A DNA stretch of 64,000 bases from Nitrospirota bacterium (GTDB lineage Bacteria; Nitrospirota; Nitrospiria; Nitrospirales; Nitrospiraceae), in the NCBI GenBank assembly GCA_040755395.1, contig JBFMAX010000002.1, forward strand, positions 248,001-312,000, given 5' to 3'. A program made the translations under genes and the position numbers. Position 1 is the stretch's first letter, and the number at the start of each line of letters is the position of its first letter. Shown piece by piece: positions 39,155 to 48,747 of the stretch. A model generated the notes under the pieces. That model saw only the letters and a program-made list of their open reading frames with translations. It was not told where the DNA came from and did no database searches.

Positions 39155-40999
39155 TCAATCGAGCTCGAACTCGTTCTTCCAATCCGTGTCCCCTTGGAGC
39201 GGTTTCTGCTCAGATTTTATAAGCACACAGTTCTCCAGAACGAGAATGTCCATTTCGGTCCGCATGAAACACCGGTACGCATCCTCCGGTGTGCAGACGA
39301 TCGGCTCACCTCTGACGTTGAAGGAGGTGTTGACCAGCACTGCACAACCTGTTTTTGCCTCAAAAGCATTCAAAAGTTGGTAATAGCGGGGATTGGTCTC
39401 TCGGTGAACAGTCTGAATGCGGGCCGAGTAATCGAGATGGGTGACGGCCGGGATGTCGGAGCGCGGCATATTCAACAGGTCGATCCCCCAAAGTTTGGTG
39501 CGATCGACCGGGAGAGGCAGGCGGCGCCGTTCGAGAACGGGCGCCACGAGGAGCATGTAAGGACTGTCGGTATTCATGTCAAAGTAATCGGACACACGCT
39601 CCCGAAGGACTGACGGAGCGAAGGGGCGGAACGACTCTCGATATTTGATCTTGAGATTCATCACGGATTGCATCTTGGGATTGCGAGCATCGCCCAAAAT
39701 GCTTCGAGCTCCGAGCGCCCGGGGGCCAAATTCCATACGGCCTTGGAACCAGCCGACAACCTTACCGGCCGCCAGTTCGTCGGCAATGCGATCGAACAGG
39801 CGGCTGTCGGCCAGGACTTCATAGGGGGCGTTCTGTTTTCTGAGGAATCGCTCGATTTGGTCATTCGAAAAGGCGGGTCCCAAGAAACTGCCTTTCATCC
39901 GGTCATGGCCTGTCGATTTCCGCGGGTGCTCTTCATATTGATGCCAGGCCGCTAAGGCTGCCCCGACCGCACCCCCGGCGTCACCCGCTGCCGGTTGGAT
40001 CCAAAGTCCCTTATAAGGACCCTCGCGCAGGAGGCGACCGTTTCCCACACAGTTCAATGCGACTCCTCCTGCCAAACACAGACGGTCGCAACCGGTTTCT
40101 TGATGGAGGGTACGGCTCAGGCGAAGCATCACTTCTTCCGTCACTTCTTGGATGGAACGAGCGAGATCCATTTCGCGCTGGGTCAAGTTACTTTCAGGCT
40201 CACGCGGTGGTCCGCCGAACAGCTCGTCGAACTTGCCTCCGGTCATCTTCAGACCGGTGCAATAGTCAAAGTAATCCATGTTGAGCCGGAAAGTGCCGTC
40301 GGCTTTCAGATCGATCAAGTGATCGTAAATCGCTTTAACGTATTTCGGCTCGCCATAGGGAGCCAACCCCATGACCTTGTACTCACCGGAATTGACCTTG
40401 AAACCCGTGTAATAGGTGAACGCAGAATACAGCAATCCAAGGGAATGGGGAAACGGGATCTCCCACAGCGGTGTTAGCGTGTTGCCGTTGCCCAGCCATG
40501 CGGAGGTTGTCGCCCATTCCCCTACCCCATCCATGCACAAAACCGCAGCCTGTTCGAACGGTGATGGATAGAAAGCCGAAGCCGCATGTGACTCATGGTG
40601 TTCGCAGAACAGAATGGGCGGGAAGTCCTGTGTGGATTTGCCGGAACCAGCCGAAAGCAATTCCTTTTGCAGAAGACTCTTGAGCAGCAATTTTTCTTTG
40701 AGCCAGACAGGCATCGAAACGAGGAACGATTGAACACCTTTGGGAGCGAAGGCCAGGTAAGTCTCAAGTATCCGTTCGAATTTCACAAGCGGCTTGTCAT
40801 AAAAGACGATGTACTTTAAATCCGAAAGAGATACACCGCCTTCTTTCAGGCAATAGCCGACGGCGTGGATGGGAAAGCGAGGATCATGCTTCTTGCGCGT
40901 AAAGCGTTCCTCTTGGGCAGCCGCCACGATATCCCCGTCCGTGACCAGACACGCCGCACTATCGTGATAGTACGCTGAGATTCCTAGAATGCTGGTCAC
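39155..40999 (-). CDS. NodU/CmcH-family carbamoyltransferase 2
   Basis: This 614-aa protein starts with GTG at 40999 behind a strong AGGAGGAG. Motifs are ILGISAYYHDSAACLV (residues 4-19), CEHHESHAASAFYPSPF, LCLAGGVALNCVGNG, and in the C-terminal domain GWFQGRMEFGPRALGARSIL and VNTSFNVRGEPIVCTPEDA. It is predicted to O-carbamoylate a sugar of the EPS. It is followed by SxtJ and DUF5989 genes 14 bases apart, forming a three-gene module. Confidence 0.95.
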   Translation of the reverse strand: MTSILGISAYYHDSAACLVTDGDIVAAAQEERFTRKKHDPRFPIHAVGYCLKEGGVSLSDLKYIVFYDKPLVKFERILETYLAFAPKGVQSFLVSMPVWLKEKLLLKSLLQKELLSAGSGKSTQDFPPILFCEHHESHAASAFYPSPFEQAAVLCMDGVGEWATTSAWLGNGNTLTPLWEIPFPHSLGLLYSAFTYYTGFKVNSGEYKVMGLAPYGEPKYVKAIYDHLIDLKADGTFRLNMDYFDYCTGLKMTGGKFDELFGGPPREPESNLTQREMDLARSIQEVTEEVMLRLSRTLHQETGCDRLCLAGGVALNCVGNGRLLREGPYKGLWIQPAAGDAGGAVGAALAAWHQYEEHPRKSTGHDRMKGSFLGPAFSNDQIERFLRKQNAPYEVLADSRLFDRIADELAAGKVVGWFQGRMEFGPRALGARSILGDARNPKMQSVMNLKIKYRESFRPFAPSVLRERVSDYFDMNTDSPYMLLVAPVLERRRLPLPVDRTKLWGIDLLNMPRSDIPAVTHLDYSARIQTVHRETNPRYYQLLNAFEAKTGCAVLVNTSFNVRGEPIVCTPEDAYRCFMRTEMDILVLENCVLIKSEQKPLQGDTDWKNEFELD

Positions 41000-41079
41000 G
41001 GCTCCTCCTACTTCGGATCAGCTTTGATCATCAACTGCCGCGCAAGGTCAGTAGTAAGTTGTGAGAATTTGGTGGTGCA

Positions 41080-42267
41080 CTAGGCACGCAGGTGCGCCGC
41101 CTCTCTAAGATTCAGAGCTTCTGTCTTTCCCCGGATCAACTGCTCGTAGAGATCTTCGATCCGGCGCAACCGTACCTGGAAGGAAAACTTCTCCTCCACT
41201 CTTTTTCGCGCAGCCAGAGCCATCCGCGAGCGCAGGCGCTGGTCACCGAGCAGTTTCAGGAGGGCTGCGGTCATGCCGGTCGAATCACCGACCGGCAGGA
41301 GGTGTCCACTGTCTCCATCCTCGATCAATTCCTTGGTGCCGCCAACGTCTGTAGCAACCACGGGCAATCCCATGGCCATAGCCTCCAAAATACTGTTGGA
41401 CAACCCCTCCCGACACGAGGTCATAAAAAACACGTCTAACGCCGCATAGATGTTCTGAAGATCCTGGCGGTAACCCGTAAAGACGATCCGTTCGGAGATT
41501 CTCAGGCTGGTCGCCATTTCTTGTAGTTCGGTTTGGAGGCGGGGACTTGCACCATCACCGACAATTACAAACCGTGCTTCGGTGTATTGCCGTGCAATGT
41601 TGGCTGCAACCCGAAGCCATGTCTGGAGATCCTTCTCTTCGGTTATTCGTCCGATATAGCCGATAAGCGGAAAGACACCTTCCAACCCGAATTCGGACCT
41701 GAACGTATTCGTTGCCCGTGGCGTCCAGGCCGTTGTATCTATGGCGTTATGGATGACTGTAATCTTTCTGGGGGATAGCCCTGCATCGATCATTGCGGAT
41801 TTTGTCGCGTCGGAGACAGCAATCAGGTGGTCGAAGCGCCGCATGACAAACAAGTCCAATCGCTTATAGATTTCTCCCCGAAAACCCATCATGGCCCAGT
41901 TATGGGCGGTAGAAATCAACGTGAGAGGGCGGTTCCTCAGCGAGAGGCTGACCAGGTAACAAAAAAGGTCGCTTTTATAATCATGGGGATGGATGAGATT
42001 GATGTCGTGCTGGACAACAAGTTTCCTCAATGCCGACAGGACACGCGGATCGAATTTTCCTCGCTCTGGAATTTCGTAAAAGTTCAGGTCGAGCGCACGT
42101 GCCTTTTGAGAAATCGTAAACTCTCGATCACGGACATCCCTGATATAGGCGACAACGGTCGATACGCGCGCTCGGTCATGAAGAGCCGCTGAAAGAAGGA
42201 TGGTCTTATCGGGCCCGCCGCCCCATTTATAGGTGTTCCGCACCTCCAAGAGCCTGATTTCAGGCAT
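41080..42267 (-). CDS. Family 4 glycosyltransferase
   Basis: This 395-aa GT-B enzyme has the N-terminal WGGGPDKTILLSAALHD, donor site IGYIGRITEEKDLQTWL and the EX7E motif EGLSNSILEAMAMGLPVVATDVGG. Its start lies eight bases inside the end of the large YetA-like gene, so the two are coupled. The substrate is unknown. Confidence 0.9.
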   Translation of the reverse strand: MPEIRLLEVRNTYKWGGGPDKTILLSAALHDRARVSTVVAYIRDVRDREFTISQKARALDLNFYEIPERGKFDPRVLSALRKLVVQHDINLIHPHDYKSDLFCYLVSLSLRNRPLTLISTAHNWAMMGFRGEIYKRLDLFVMRRFDHLIAVSDATKSAMIDAGLSPRKITVIHNAIDTTAWTPRATNTFRSEFGLEGVFPLIGYIGRITEEKDLQTWLRVAANIARQYTEARFVIVGDGASPRLQTELQEMATSLRISERIVFTGYRQDLQNIYAALDVFFMTSCREGLSNSILEAMAMGLPVVATDVGGTKELIEDGDSGHLLPVGDSTGMTAALLKLLGDQRLRSRMALAARKRVEEKFSFQVRLRRIEDLYEQLIRGKTEALNLREAAHLRA

Positions 42268-44914
42268 AGCGACCCTCGGCGGCGTTTCGTGTTCCTGAGA
42301 AACGGGAGCGCGTCCGAAACACGATGTCCTTCACCTGTCCGACCAATTGCTGAATCCCGTCCCTTGCTCGATACAATTCGTGGAACTGACACTTGAACGG
42401 TCGAGGACGACCGAAATCGAACTGCCGGAACGGCTCCGGAGCCATTCCCTCGCCTTGGACGAGACAATACGCGTGAATATATGCATGACCCAATAGAATG
42501 ACGATAGGCCTTGTCAATCTGTGCGTCGGAAAAGACAGGAGATCTGTTACGCTAGCATTAAAGTAGAAGGACGCTTTCGAGCGAAATTGTTCCCGAAAAG
42601 GTTCCGAAGAATGCTTGGCTGCCCAATGGAAGACCGTGGCTTTTCTGATATCCTGGGCCGGCCAGGTTTCCGTAGGAATCTCTACCTTGTGGAGCACGCT
42701 CTTGTACGGTACTTCATGATCGAGCATCCATCGTGCGTAATGAAGCAGGCTTGCTCTTGCGTATGCATACATGTCATCGCAGGCATCCTGTTCCATTTTG
42801 AGATCGAGATATTTTCCCAACACGCTCAGAAACACGGTATAGGACCATCTCCGTTCGACATCATCGAGTTTCCGGTCTTCGATATCGTCGTTCGGGTGAA
42901 TGCAACGGCGAATCAGTTGCTCGGCTCGATTGAGATATCGAGGGGCGCCGGTCAACGTATAGGCGTCGATCAAAGCATTGACGGAATTTCCTGCCCCACG
43001 TCCAGGACCGTGATAGCCGGGAGTGGCGGTCAACGTACAGTAGCCTGTCGGTCGGGGGTCCAAAAGCCCGAGTGTCCGTTTAGACCCATCGTCCATGTTG
43101 ACGACCCAGTCGGCCAAGGTGATGACCGAATCGAAAGCTTGAGGATTTCCCGTCAGGTAGTAGTAATACAGTAGCCCTGTCGTATAGTTGTGTTCGCAAG
43201 CCGGCCCCCCTCCGTATCCGGACGACCGTGCAGCCTGCGGGCTCGCACGTGAATACGCCCGATGGGTTGCGGTCCCGGCATCGGTGTAGTGGTCGGTATG
43301 CCAAAACAATCCTCCGTTGACGGCCGGCCGATCCTCCCGGGTGTGATAGATGTCGATGTCTATGACATGTTTTGCAAGATCGTCGGCCAGCGTGAACCAC
43401 CGATGATCGCCGCTGCGGCAGTATTGCAGAAGAGCGCCGTGGATCACGTCATACTGATTGTTGTAGTGGGCTACCAGGGGAGTTCCGCCCGTATGGCTCA
43501 CGGCCTCATGATCGGCATACAAATCCCCGAAGTGTCTCCACCCATATTCATCGATGATTTCCCGCCTGTGAAAGAACGTATCGTCGCCATGGACGGCGCT
43601 GTCGATCAACTCGCTGGCTAAGACAAGCTCTTTGCTGCGGCGCGGTTGTTGATCGGTCGGCAGGAAAAAGGCAAAGACCTTGGTGTCAGCATACCAGTCT
43701 GGAGTAGAACGAGCTAGGATGCGATGATTCATCCACAGAAGATTGGAGATCGATAAATTGTCTTCTCCGAAATACAACCACGCGGCATGTGTCTTTTGCT
43801 CTCCTCCCTGCAACTCGAAGACGTCCTGATAGGCATCAGGGAACAAACCGAGTCGGAGCGCATAGCCGTTGATCTCCAGCCGTTTCGGAAAATTCTGCCA
43901 AAACTGTTCTATAGTCGTAGCGACCGTCGCCGAATTGGTCGATAAAGCCACGATCGGCGTGGCTCGATTCCCACGTGCAATATCGATCCCATCCTCCGTC
44001 ACACGGTACCCTTTGAAACTATTCGGGACTACTCCGAGCCGGTTCACGTGGTTATGGCTTTGCCAGTTTTGTCCTCCGCTCGAATCTTGATAAATCTGGA
44101 AACGCTCATGATGTCCTGACTGCACTGCCTGCAGCGGTTCGGCAATCCACTGAAATCGACGGCTATCGGCGCAGCGAAGGCCGATCGAAAGAGAAAGGTC
44201 CTTAAAATAAGCTGAGCCGGCGTCTCCCAAATCCCATAATCCCCGCGGATGCCGCGCTGCCCGGGGATTACGAAGAGTGAACTGAAGTCGAACCAAGGTG
44301 GTTCCGCCAAAGAAGTCAAGTCGAGAAAAGAACTCCGAATGGAGGGTTCCATCTTGAAGTCGGAAGGTTCCCTCGAATCTGACGGTTGCCCTGATCGGTC
44401 CTTCAGACTCCACGACTACTTTGTCGACTCGCTGAAAGCACGGGACACCGGCGTGATCTGTCAGGACCATCCCGCTGGCTGCATTGTCCAATATCTCGAC
44501 GCCTTTTGTTATCACACTTGAGAACGGTCCGAACGAGGTGGTTCTTAATTGGAACACGGCTGCGCCGGTTCGAACTTCGACACTATCGTTCTGTCTCATC
44601 ACCGACAGTTCAGGATAGGTGACCAGGCCAGCGGAATGGCGTCCAATCAGAAGGTGGTACTTCGTTGTGCGCAAAGGTTCTGCGTCCGCAAAAAAATCGA
44701 GCAAGACCCACTTCAGACTACCATCGTTCCATCTCGCCATCTCGCGGACCTGAAAGGGCGCCACGTTATCGTTCGTATCAATCAGCGAGAAGACGCCTAA
44801 GGACTGACTTGCCCCCTTAGGAAGCGGAATTCCGAGCGTCACCGGTTCCTGCTTCCTGGTGATCCCCAAGTGTTCTTCTAAAACAATCGGAATATCGAGA
44901 GTACGAAGCATCAT
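42260..44914 (-). CDS. PcRGLX/YetA-like protein, possible cytoplasmic polysaccharide lyase
   Basis: This 884-aa protein has no signal peptide. The N-terminal half has a beta-sandwich pattern (EPVTLGIPLPKGAS, REMARWNDGSLKWVLLDFF) like the PcRGLX/YetA N-terminal domain of exo-rhamnogalacturonan lyases. The C-terminal half is helical, with repeated aromatic and Gly motifs (GGPACEHNYTTGLLYYYYLTG, GNSVNALIDAYTLTGAPRYL) of an alpha/alpha toroid. Such enzymes normally degrade acidic glycans, so finding one among glycosyltransferases suggests chain trimming or an epimerase-like role. The start may be 44914 or the next ATG at 44911; no strong RBS is visible. Confidence 0.75.
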   Translation of the reverse strand: MMLRTLDIPIVLEEHLGITRKQEPVTLGIPLPKGASQSLGVFSLIDTNDNVAPFQVREMARWNDGSLKWVLLDFFADAEPLRTTKYHLLIGRHSAGLVTYPELSVMRQNDSVEVRTGAAVFQLRTTSFGPFSSVITKGVEILDNAASGMVLTDHAGVPCFQRVDKVVVESEGPIRATVRFEGTFRLQDGTLHSEFFSRLDFFGGTTLVRLQFTLRNPRAARHPRGLWDLGDAGSAYFKDLSLSIGLRCADSRRFQWIAEPLQAVQSGHHERFQIYQDSSGGQNWQSHNHVNRLGVVPNSFKGYRVTEDGIDIARGNRATPIVALSTNSATVATTIEQFWQNFPKRLEINGYALRLGLFPDAYQDVFELQGGEQKTHAAWLYFGEDNLSISNLLWMNHRILARSTPDWYADTKVFAFFLPTDQQPRRSKELVLASELIDSAVHGDDTFFHRREIIDEYGWRHFGDLYADHEAVSHTGGTPLVAHYNNQYDVIHGALLQYCRSGDHRWFTLADDLAKHVIDIDIYHTREDRPAVNGGLFWHTDHYTDAGTATHRAYSRASPQAARSSGYGGGPACEHNYTTGLLYYYYLTGNPQAFDSVITLADWVVNMDDGSKRTLGLLDPRPTGYCTLTATPGYHGPGRGAGNSVNALIDAYTLTGAPRYLNRAEQLIRRCIHPNDDIEDRKLDDVERRWSYTVFLSVLGKYLDLKMEQDACDDMYAYARASLLHYARWMLDHEVPYKSVLHKVEIPTETWPAQDIRKATVFHWAAKHSSEPFREQFRSKASFYFNASVTDLLSFPTHRLTRPIVILLGHAYIHAYCLVQGEGMAPEPFRQFDFGRPRPFKCQFHELYRARDGIQQLVGQVKDIVFRTRSRFSGTRNAAEGRYA

Positions 44915-44987
44915 CGGATGGCTACACTTCCCTGATCATTTAGTCTCACGGAGATGATCAACCAGACATCCTGGTGGGAAGCAAGGA

Positions 44988-46349
44988 TCATTGAGGCAGC
45001 AGCGAGGCCAGTTGTTCCGTCATAAATTGTACGTTGTACTTCCGATATGCCGCCTCGTAAGTGAAATCGGGGCGTTCCTTGGCCTTCCAGCGCTTGTAGA
45101 GTCTTTCCAATGCGAGTGCGATCTCCTCGACGTCGTCCGGATCGGCAGTTTCGCCCAGTCCTTCCTCGGATACAATTCTACTCGTGGCACCGGACTTGGG
45201 TGAGATCGCCAATATCGGTTTTTTCATGCCGATGTATTCGAACAGCTTGGACGGCACTTGCGTTGTGGTTCCAGGTTGGAGTAACAGCAGAACGGACGCG
45301 CGACGCATGTGGTCCAAGCTTTCCTGAAAAGGAACGTGATTGTGAAGCATTACGATGTCATCCAGGCCGTGGGCGACGAGGAACTCCGGCAAGTTATACG
45401 GCAACTCCACAGTGCCGACAAGGTTGACCGTCAGATGTTTGCGATCTATTTCCGATCGGCTAATGAGTTTCTTGACAGCCTTTAAAAATGGTAATGGATC
45501 TCTCCGTCCGTACAAGAAGCCGGTATGGGCGACGACAAAGCTCTCTCCACTCTCATTAGACTGTCCTTCTTTCGATGGTCCATAATCGTCCGGATCAAAT
45601 CCGTTCAAGAGGACGGCAAACTTGGTACATGGCTGACTCGGAAAACGCCGCATGAATTCAGCTTGCAATTCCTTTGTGTTGGCGATGACGAGATCAGCAC
45701 CTTCGATAACCTTACGCTCAAGGAATCCTTCCAGAGTATCTTTCAGTCGAGAATAAGGTAATCTAAACGGATTCGTCATCCAGGGATCGCGGAAATCCAC
45801 GACGAGGGACTTACCGGTGATTCGCTTGAGGAGAAGACCGATCACATGGGCGCTCCATGGGCGACCGGTCGAAAAGATCGCATCGTAGCGATGACGCCTG
45901 TAGGCCGCCAAGCCGGCGAAGGTCGCGGGAAGGATCCACCCCATTTCCTCGTCGGGGATTTCGAATAAGTCCGTGATGCCGTCTTTGACCCGCTGGTACC
46001 ATCCGCCCCGGGAAGAACGCATCACACTCTGAGGAGGCACCGGAGGCGCTTCAGCACAAGGCGATCCTACCGCAACCGGTCGTCTCAGTTTGCCTTTCAG
46101 TTCGAGGATGCGGGTCAGCCACCGGATGATGGGCGTCCGAACCACCGGGGTTCCAGGAGAAACTTTCGAGAGTAGCGACGGATCTGTCGATAAATACGGC
46201 TCGTAACACTGCTCTTTGACGGAAAGAATGATCGGTTGCCATGCATACTTCGGCAGGTATTTGGCGAACTTGAGGACACGTTGGGAGCCGGCTGCGCCGA
46301 TCCCTCCAACGGGCGGGAAAAAGTAAGCGATCATGAGGACGCGCTTCAT
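44988..46349 (-). CDS. Family 4-like glycosyltransferase
   Basis: This 453-aa protein begins MKRVLMIAYFFPPVGGIGAAGSQR, the typical start of a GT4 group in EPS loci. VVDFRDPWMTNPF is in the middle, and the C-terminal donor region (VPSKLFEYIGMKKPILAISP) has the Glu but not a full EX7E. It probably works on lipid-linked EPS intermediates. It lies 73 bases upstream of the YetA-like gene. Confidence 0.87.
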   Translation of the reverse strand: MKRVLMIAYFFPPVGGIGAAGSQRVLKFAKYLPKYAWQPIILSVKEQCYEPYLSTDPSLLSKVSPGTPVVRTPIIRWLTRILELKGKLRRPVAVGSPCAEAPPVPPQSVMRSSRGGWYQRVKDGITDLFEIPDEEMGWILPATFAGLAAYRRHRYDAIFSTGRPWSAHVIGLLLKRITGKSLVVDFRDPWMTNPFRLPYSRLKDTLEGFLERKVIEGADLVIANTKELQAEFMRRFPSQPCTKFAVLLNGFDPDDYGPSKEGQSNESGESFVVAHTGFLYGRRDPLPFLKAVKKLISRSEIDRKHLTVNLVGTVELPYNLPEFLVAHGLDDIVMLHNHVPFQESLDHMRRASVLLLLQPGTTTQVPSKLFEYIGMKKPILAISPKSGATSRIVSEEGLGETADPDDVEEIALALERLYKRWKAKERPDFTYEAAYRKYNVQFMTEQLASLLPQ

Positions 46350-46376
46350 GGGTGATAGGTGCGGCTGTGTTCAGGC

Positions 46377-47339
46377 TCAGATATTGCGCCACGCATGGAT
46401 CGGCCCCAGACCGCGGGCCAAGAAATACACCAGGAAATAGGCGGCAAAATGGAAGACATAGCGCGCTGACTCGGCTCTCGCGCTGAGAAGCGCTGATAAA
46501 GCGAGAATCGGGCCGCCGAGAGCAGCCGTTGATCCGGCGAGCCACCACCATGCGGCGTAATGATCGACCGCCCAGACGAGCGGGCTCGTGAGGACGCCGA
46601 GGAACGCACACACCACGTAGATGGGCACCACCAAGCTCGGCAGTTCTGACGGTCTCAGTCCGTGCCGGAAGGCCCCGGCGAAGTTGTCTCGTCCTCTCCA
46701 TAACTCCTTCCGAAACACTTCCCACAGCGTTTGGGGCTCGCCATGGTGCCAGCACCGAATGCGGGAGTCCGCAACGATCTTGTACTGCCTGGCCAAGCGA
46801 TAGCAGAGATCCACGTCCTCACATGTCAGGAGCGCTTCGTCGAAGCCGCCGCATTCCCAGAAAGCGCTCTGGCGGACGAACATGTTTCCGGACGGAAGCC
46901 AGGTCGCTTCGGCAATACACGGACGGGCCTGAATCTGTTTTTGTAAGATCCTCCGAACCCAGGTCGGAGGTTGCAAGGGCACGAGATGATAACTACCGAC
47001 CGCGCCTACTGCGACGTCTTCAAAATGCGGCATCGCGTGGGCAAGCCACTCCTCATCGACTGTGCAGTCGGCGTCGAGGAAGGCCAAAATCTCACCGCCG
47101 GCGGCCTTCGCTCCGGCATTGCGGACGCTGGAGATAGTTCCGCCGTGTTTTCGAACGACGGTGGCGCCGGCGTGTTCTGCGATCCGACCGGTGTCATCCG
47201 TGGATTCGTGGTCGACGACGATCACTTCCATCTGGTCTTTGGGGAACTTGAGCGAAGCAAGCGAATCTAACAGCGCGGGGAGATGTGCTGCTTCGTTGTG
47301 TGCAGGAATGATCACTGACACACGAGGACGAATGGCCAT
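46377..47339 (-). CDS. Membrane-anchored family 2 glycosyltransferase
   Basis: This 320-aa GT-A enzyme has VSVIIPAHNEAAHLP near the N-terminus, the metal-binding LAFLDADCTVDEEW and the acceptor-side FDEALLTCEDVDLCYRL. Three hydrophobic segments follow in the last 100 residues. The start ATG at 47339 overlaps the methyltransferase stop by one base (TGATG); the longer open frame is a shadow. It probably adds a sugar to the lipid carrier-bound unit. Confidence 0.9.
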   Translation of the reverse strand: MAIRPRVSVIIPAHNEAAHLPALLDSLASLKFPKDQMEVIVVDHESTDDTGRIAEHAGATVVRKHGGTISSVRNAGAKAAGGEILAFLDADCTVDEEWLAHAMPHFEDVAVGAVGSYHLVPLQPPTWVRRILQKQIQARPCIAEATWLPSGNMFVRQSAFWECGGFDEALLTCEDVDLCYRLARQYKIVADSRIRCWHHGEPQTLWEVFRKELWRGRDNFAGAFRHGLRPSELPSLVVPIYVVCAFLGVLTSPLVWAVDHYAAWWWLAGSTAALGGPILALSALLSARAESARYVFHFAAYFLVYFLARGLGPIHAWRNI

Positions 47340-48142
47340 CAGTTGCGCACCTCGATAATAGCTGCCCAACAATACCGCTGGAGAAATGGGAAGGCCGACA
47401 GGATCCAACGATCCAATCGGTCCGTCACGCGTAGAGCATTGCGGAGGAGCCATTCGCTCCCCGTCAGCCAAAACAATCCTTGCGGGAAAATGGATAGGAA
47501 TTGGTGGCCGCGATACTCCCCGAAACGGAATGCGCGTATGAAGTCCGTGATCTGCCTGACCGTCATCGGTTGCTCCGTGGGAGTCCGTCTATGCGGGGTC
47601 AGCCGTCGAAATATTCGCAAAAAGATATTGTGCGCGAGCGGCTCAATGAATAGGGCACGACCGCCGGACTTCAGGACGCGGGCAATCTCACGACCTACAC
47701 AGCTCACGTCCGTGTGATGAAGGATGGAGACTCCCAAAACCAGGTCGAACGTCTTGCTCGGATAGCCCAGGTCTTCGGCAGCCATCACGGCGGGACGGAT
47801 CCGTCCGGCGACGCCGGCGGTTTCAGCCTCGCGCACAAGGTTGCGAATACTCTCGGGGGAAATGTCGAAACAATAGACCATCGCGCCGCGTTTGCAGTAC
47901 GCGATGGTGCTCCAACCTTCTCCACATCCGAAGTCCAGGACCCTCCTGCCGTCGAGCGCTCCGACTGAACGCAAGTACGCGTCCCAAACAGGGTCCATGC
48001 CGCCCCTCGCATAGAAGTTATGTCCGTTCGAATCGTGGCCGTGGTGATGATGATGGTGCGAAGCGGCCTTTTCATCGTGGAATCGGCGCTCGACTTCGTG
48101 CCGCGATTGAAGCGAAGTGTGTTCCTTCTCTCTGTGAGACAT
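47339..48142 (-). CDS. SAM-dependent methyltransferase with a natural His6 run
   Basis: This 267-aa class I methyltransferase starts at ATG 48142 with AAAGGA upstream. Motif I is VLDFGCGEGWS (68-78), the Asp of the second strand is in VYCFDISPESI, and the later motif is LVLGVSILHHTD. Residues 29-36 read HHHHHHGH, a native polyhistidine run ahead of the catalytic domain that could bind metal. It probably methylates a sugar or acts on a lipid intermediate; the acceptor is unknown. Confidence 0.88.
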   Translation of the reverse strand: MSHREKEHTSLQSRHEVERRFHDEKAASHHHHHHGHDSNGHNFYARGGMDPVWDAYLRSVGALDGRRVLDFGCGEGWSTIAYCKRGAMVYCFDISPESIRNLVREAETAGVAGRIRPAVMAAEDLGYPSKTFDLVLGVSILHHTDVSCVGREIARVLKSGGRALFIEPLAHNIFLRIFRRLTPHRRTPTEQPMTVRQITDFIRAFRFGEYRGHQFLSIFPQGLFWLTGSEWLLRNALRVTDRLDRWILSAFPFLQRYCWAAIIEVRN

Positions 48143-48153
48143 TGCCGGTTCCT

Positions 48154-48747
48154 TTACATTCGGCCGGATCGAGACGACGACCGTCCGGGTTTGCAGACTG
48201 CAGGGACGCCTACCGCGAGCGAGTCGGGAGGGACGGAAGCCAGCACGACCGCGTTGGCCCCGATCACACTCCGATCTCCAACGTCGATGCTCCCAAGAAC
48301 CTTGGCTCCTGCGCCGATCAGGACATTGTTCCCCACGCGAGGCGCGCCGCCCCATCCGCCGCGATCGCCCAAGGTCACATCATGGTACAGCGTACAGTGT
48401 TCCCCGATCACGACCTCCGGATGCAGGATGACCCCCCCAAAATGGTGGATGCGCAGGCCCTTTCCGATTTGCGCCTCCACGGGGATGGAGATACCCGTCG
48501 TAATTTCCACCAATCGTTCAACCAGGAACCGAAACGGCTGGGTCGGAATGCCGCGCTCGTGAAACCATCGAAAGAACCGATAGACCAAGATCGCGAGAAA
48601 TCCCTGTGAAGCAAAGCCTCTGACGATGTTCCTGAGGCCGCCCTTGTCCTCCTGAAAGCGGGCAAGATCGGCTCGGATCATGGTCCAGAAGGACGATCTC
48701 GGCTTGGAAGAAGACAGGCTTGAATCACGGGTGTCGCAGATATTCAT
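48154..48747 (-). CDS. Serine acetyltransferase-like hexapeptide acyltransferase
   Basis: This 197-aa left-handed beta-helix protein starts at ATG 48747, overlapping the formyltransferase stop by four bases. The CysE-type core shows GISIPVEAQIGKGLRIHHFGG, GEHCTLYHDVTLGD and PRVGNNVLIGAGAKVLG. It is shorter than CysE (about 270 aa) because the N-terminal helical domain is reduced to MIRADLARFQEDKGG. Such CysE-like proteins in EPS loci probably acetylate sugars rather than serine. Confidence 0.87.
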   Translation of the reverse strand: MNICDTRDSSLSSSKPRSSFWTMIRADLARFQEDKGGLRNIVRGFASQGFLAILVYRFFRWFHERGIPTQPFRFLVERLVEITTGISIPVEAQIGKGLRIHHFGGVILHPEVVIGEHCTLYHDVTLGDRGGWGGAPRVGNNVLIGAGAKVLGSIDVGDRSVIGANAVVLASVPPDSLAVGVPAVCKPGRSSSRSGRM

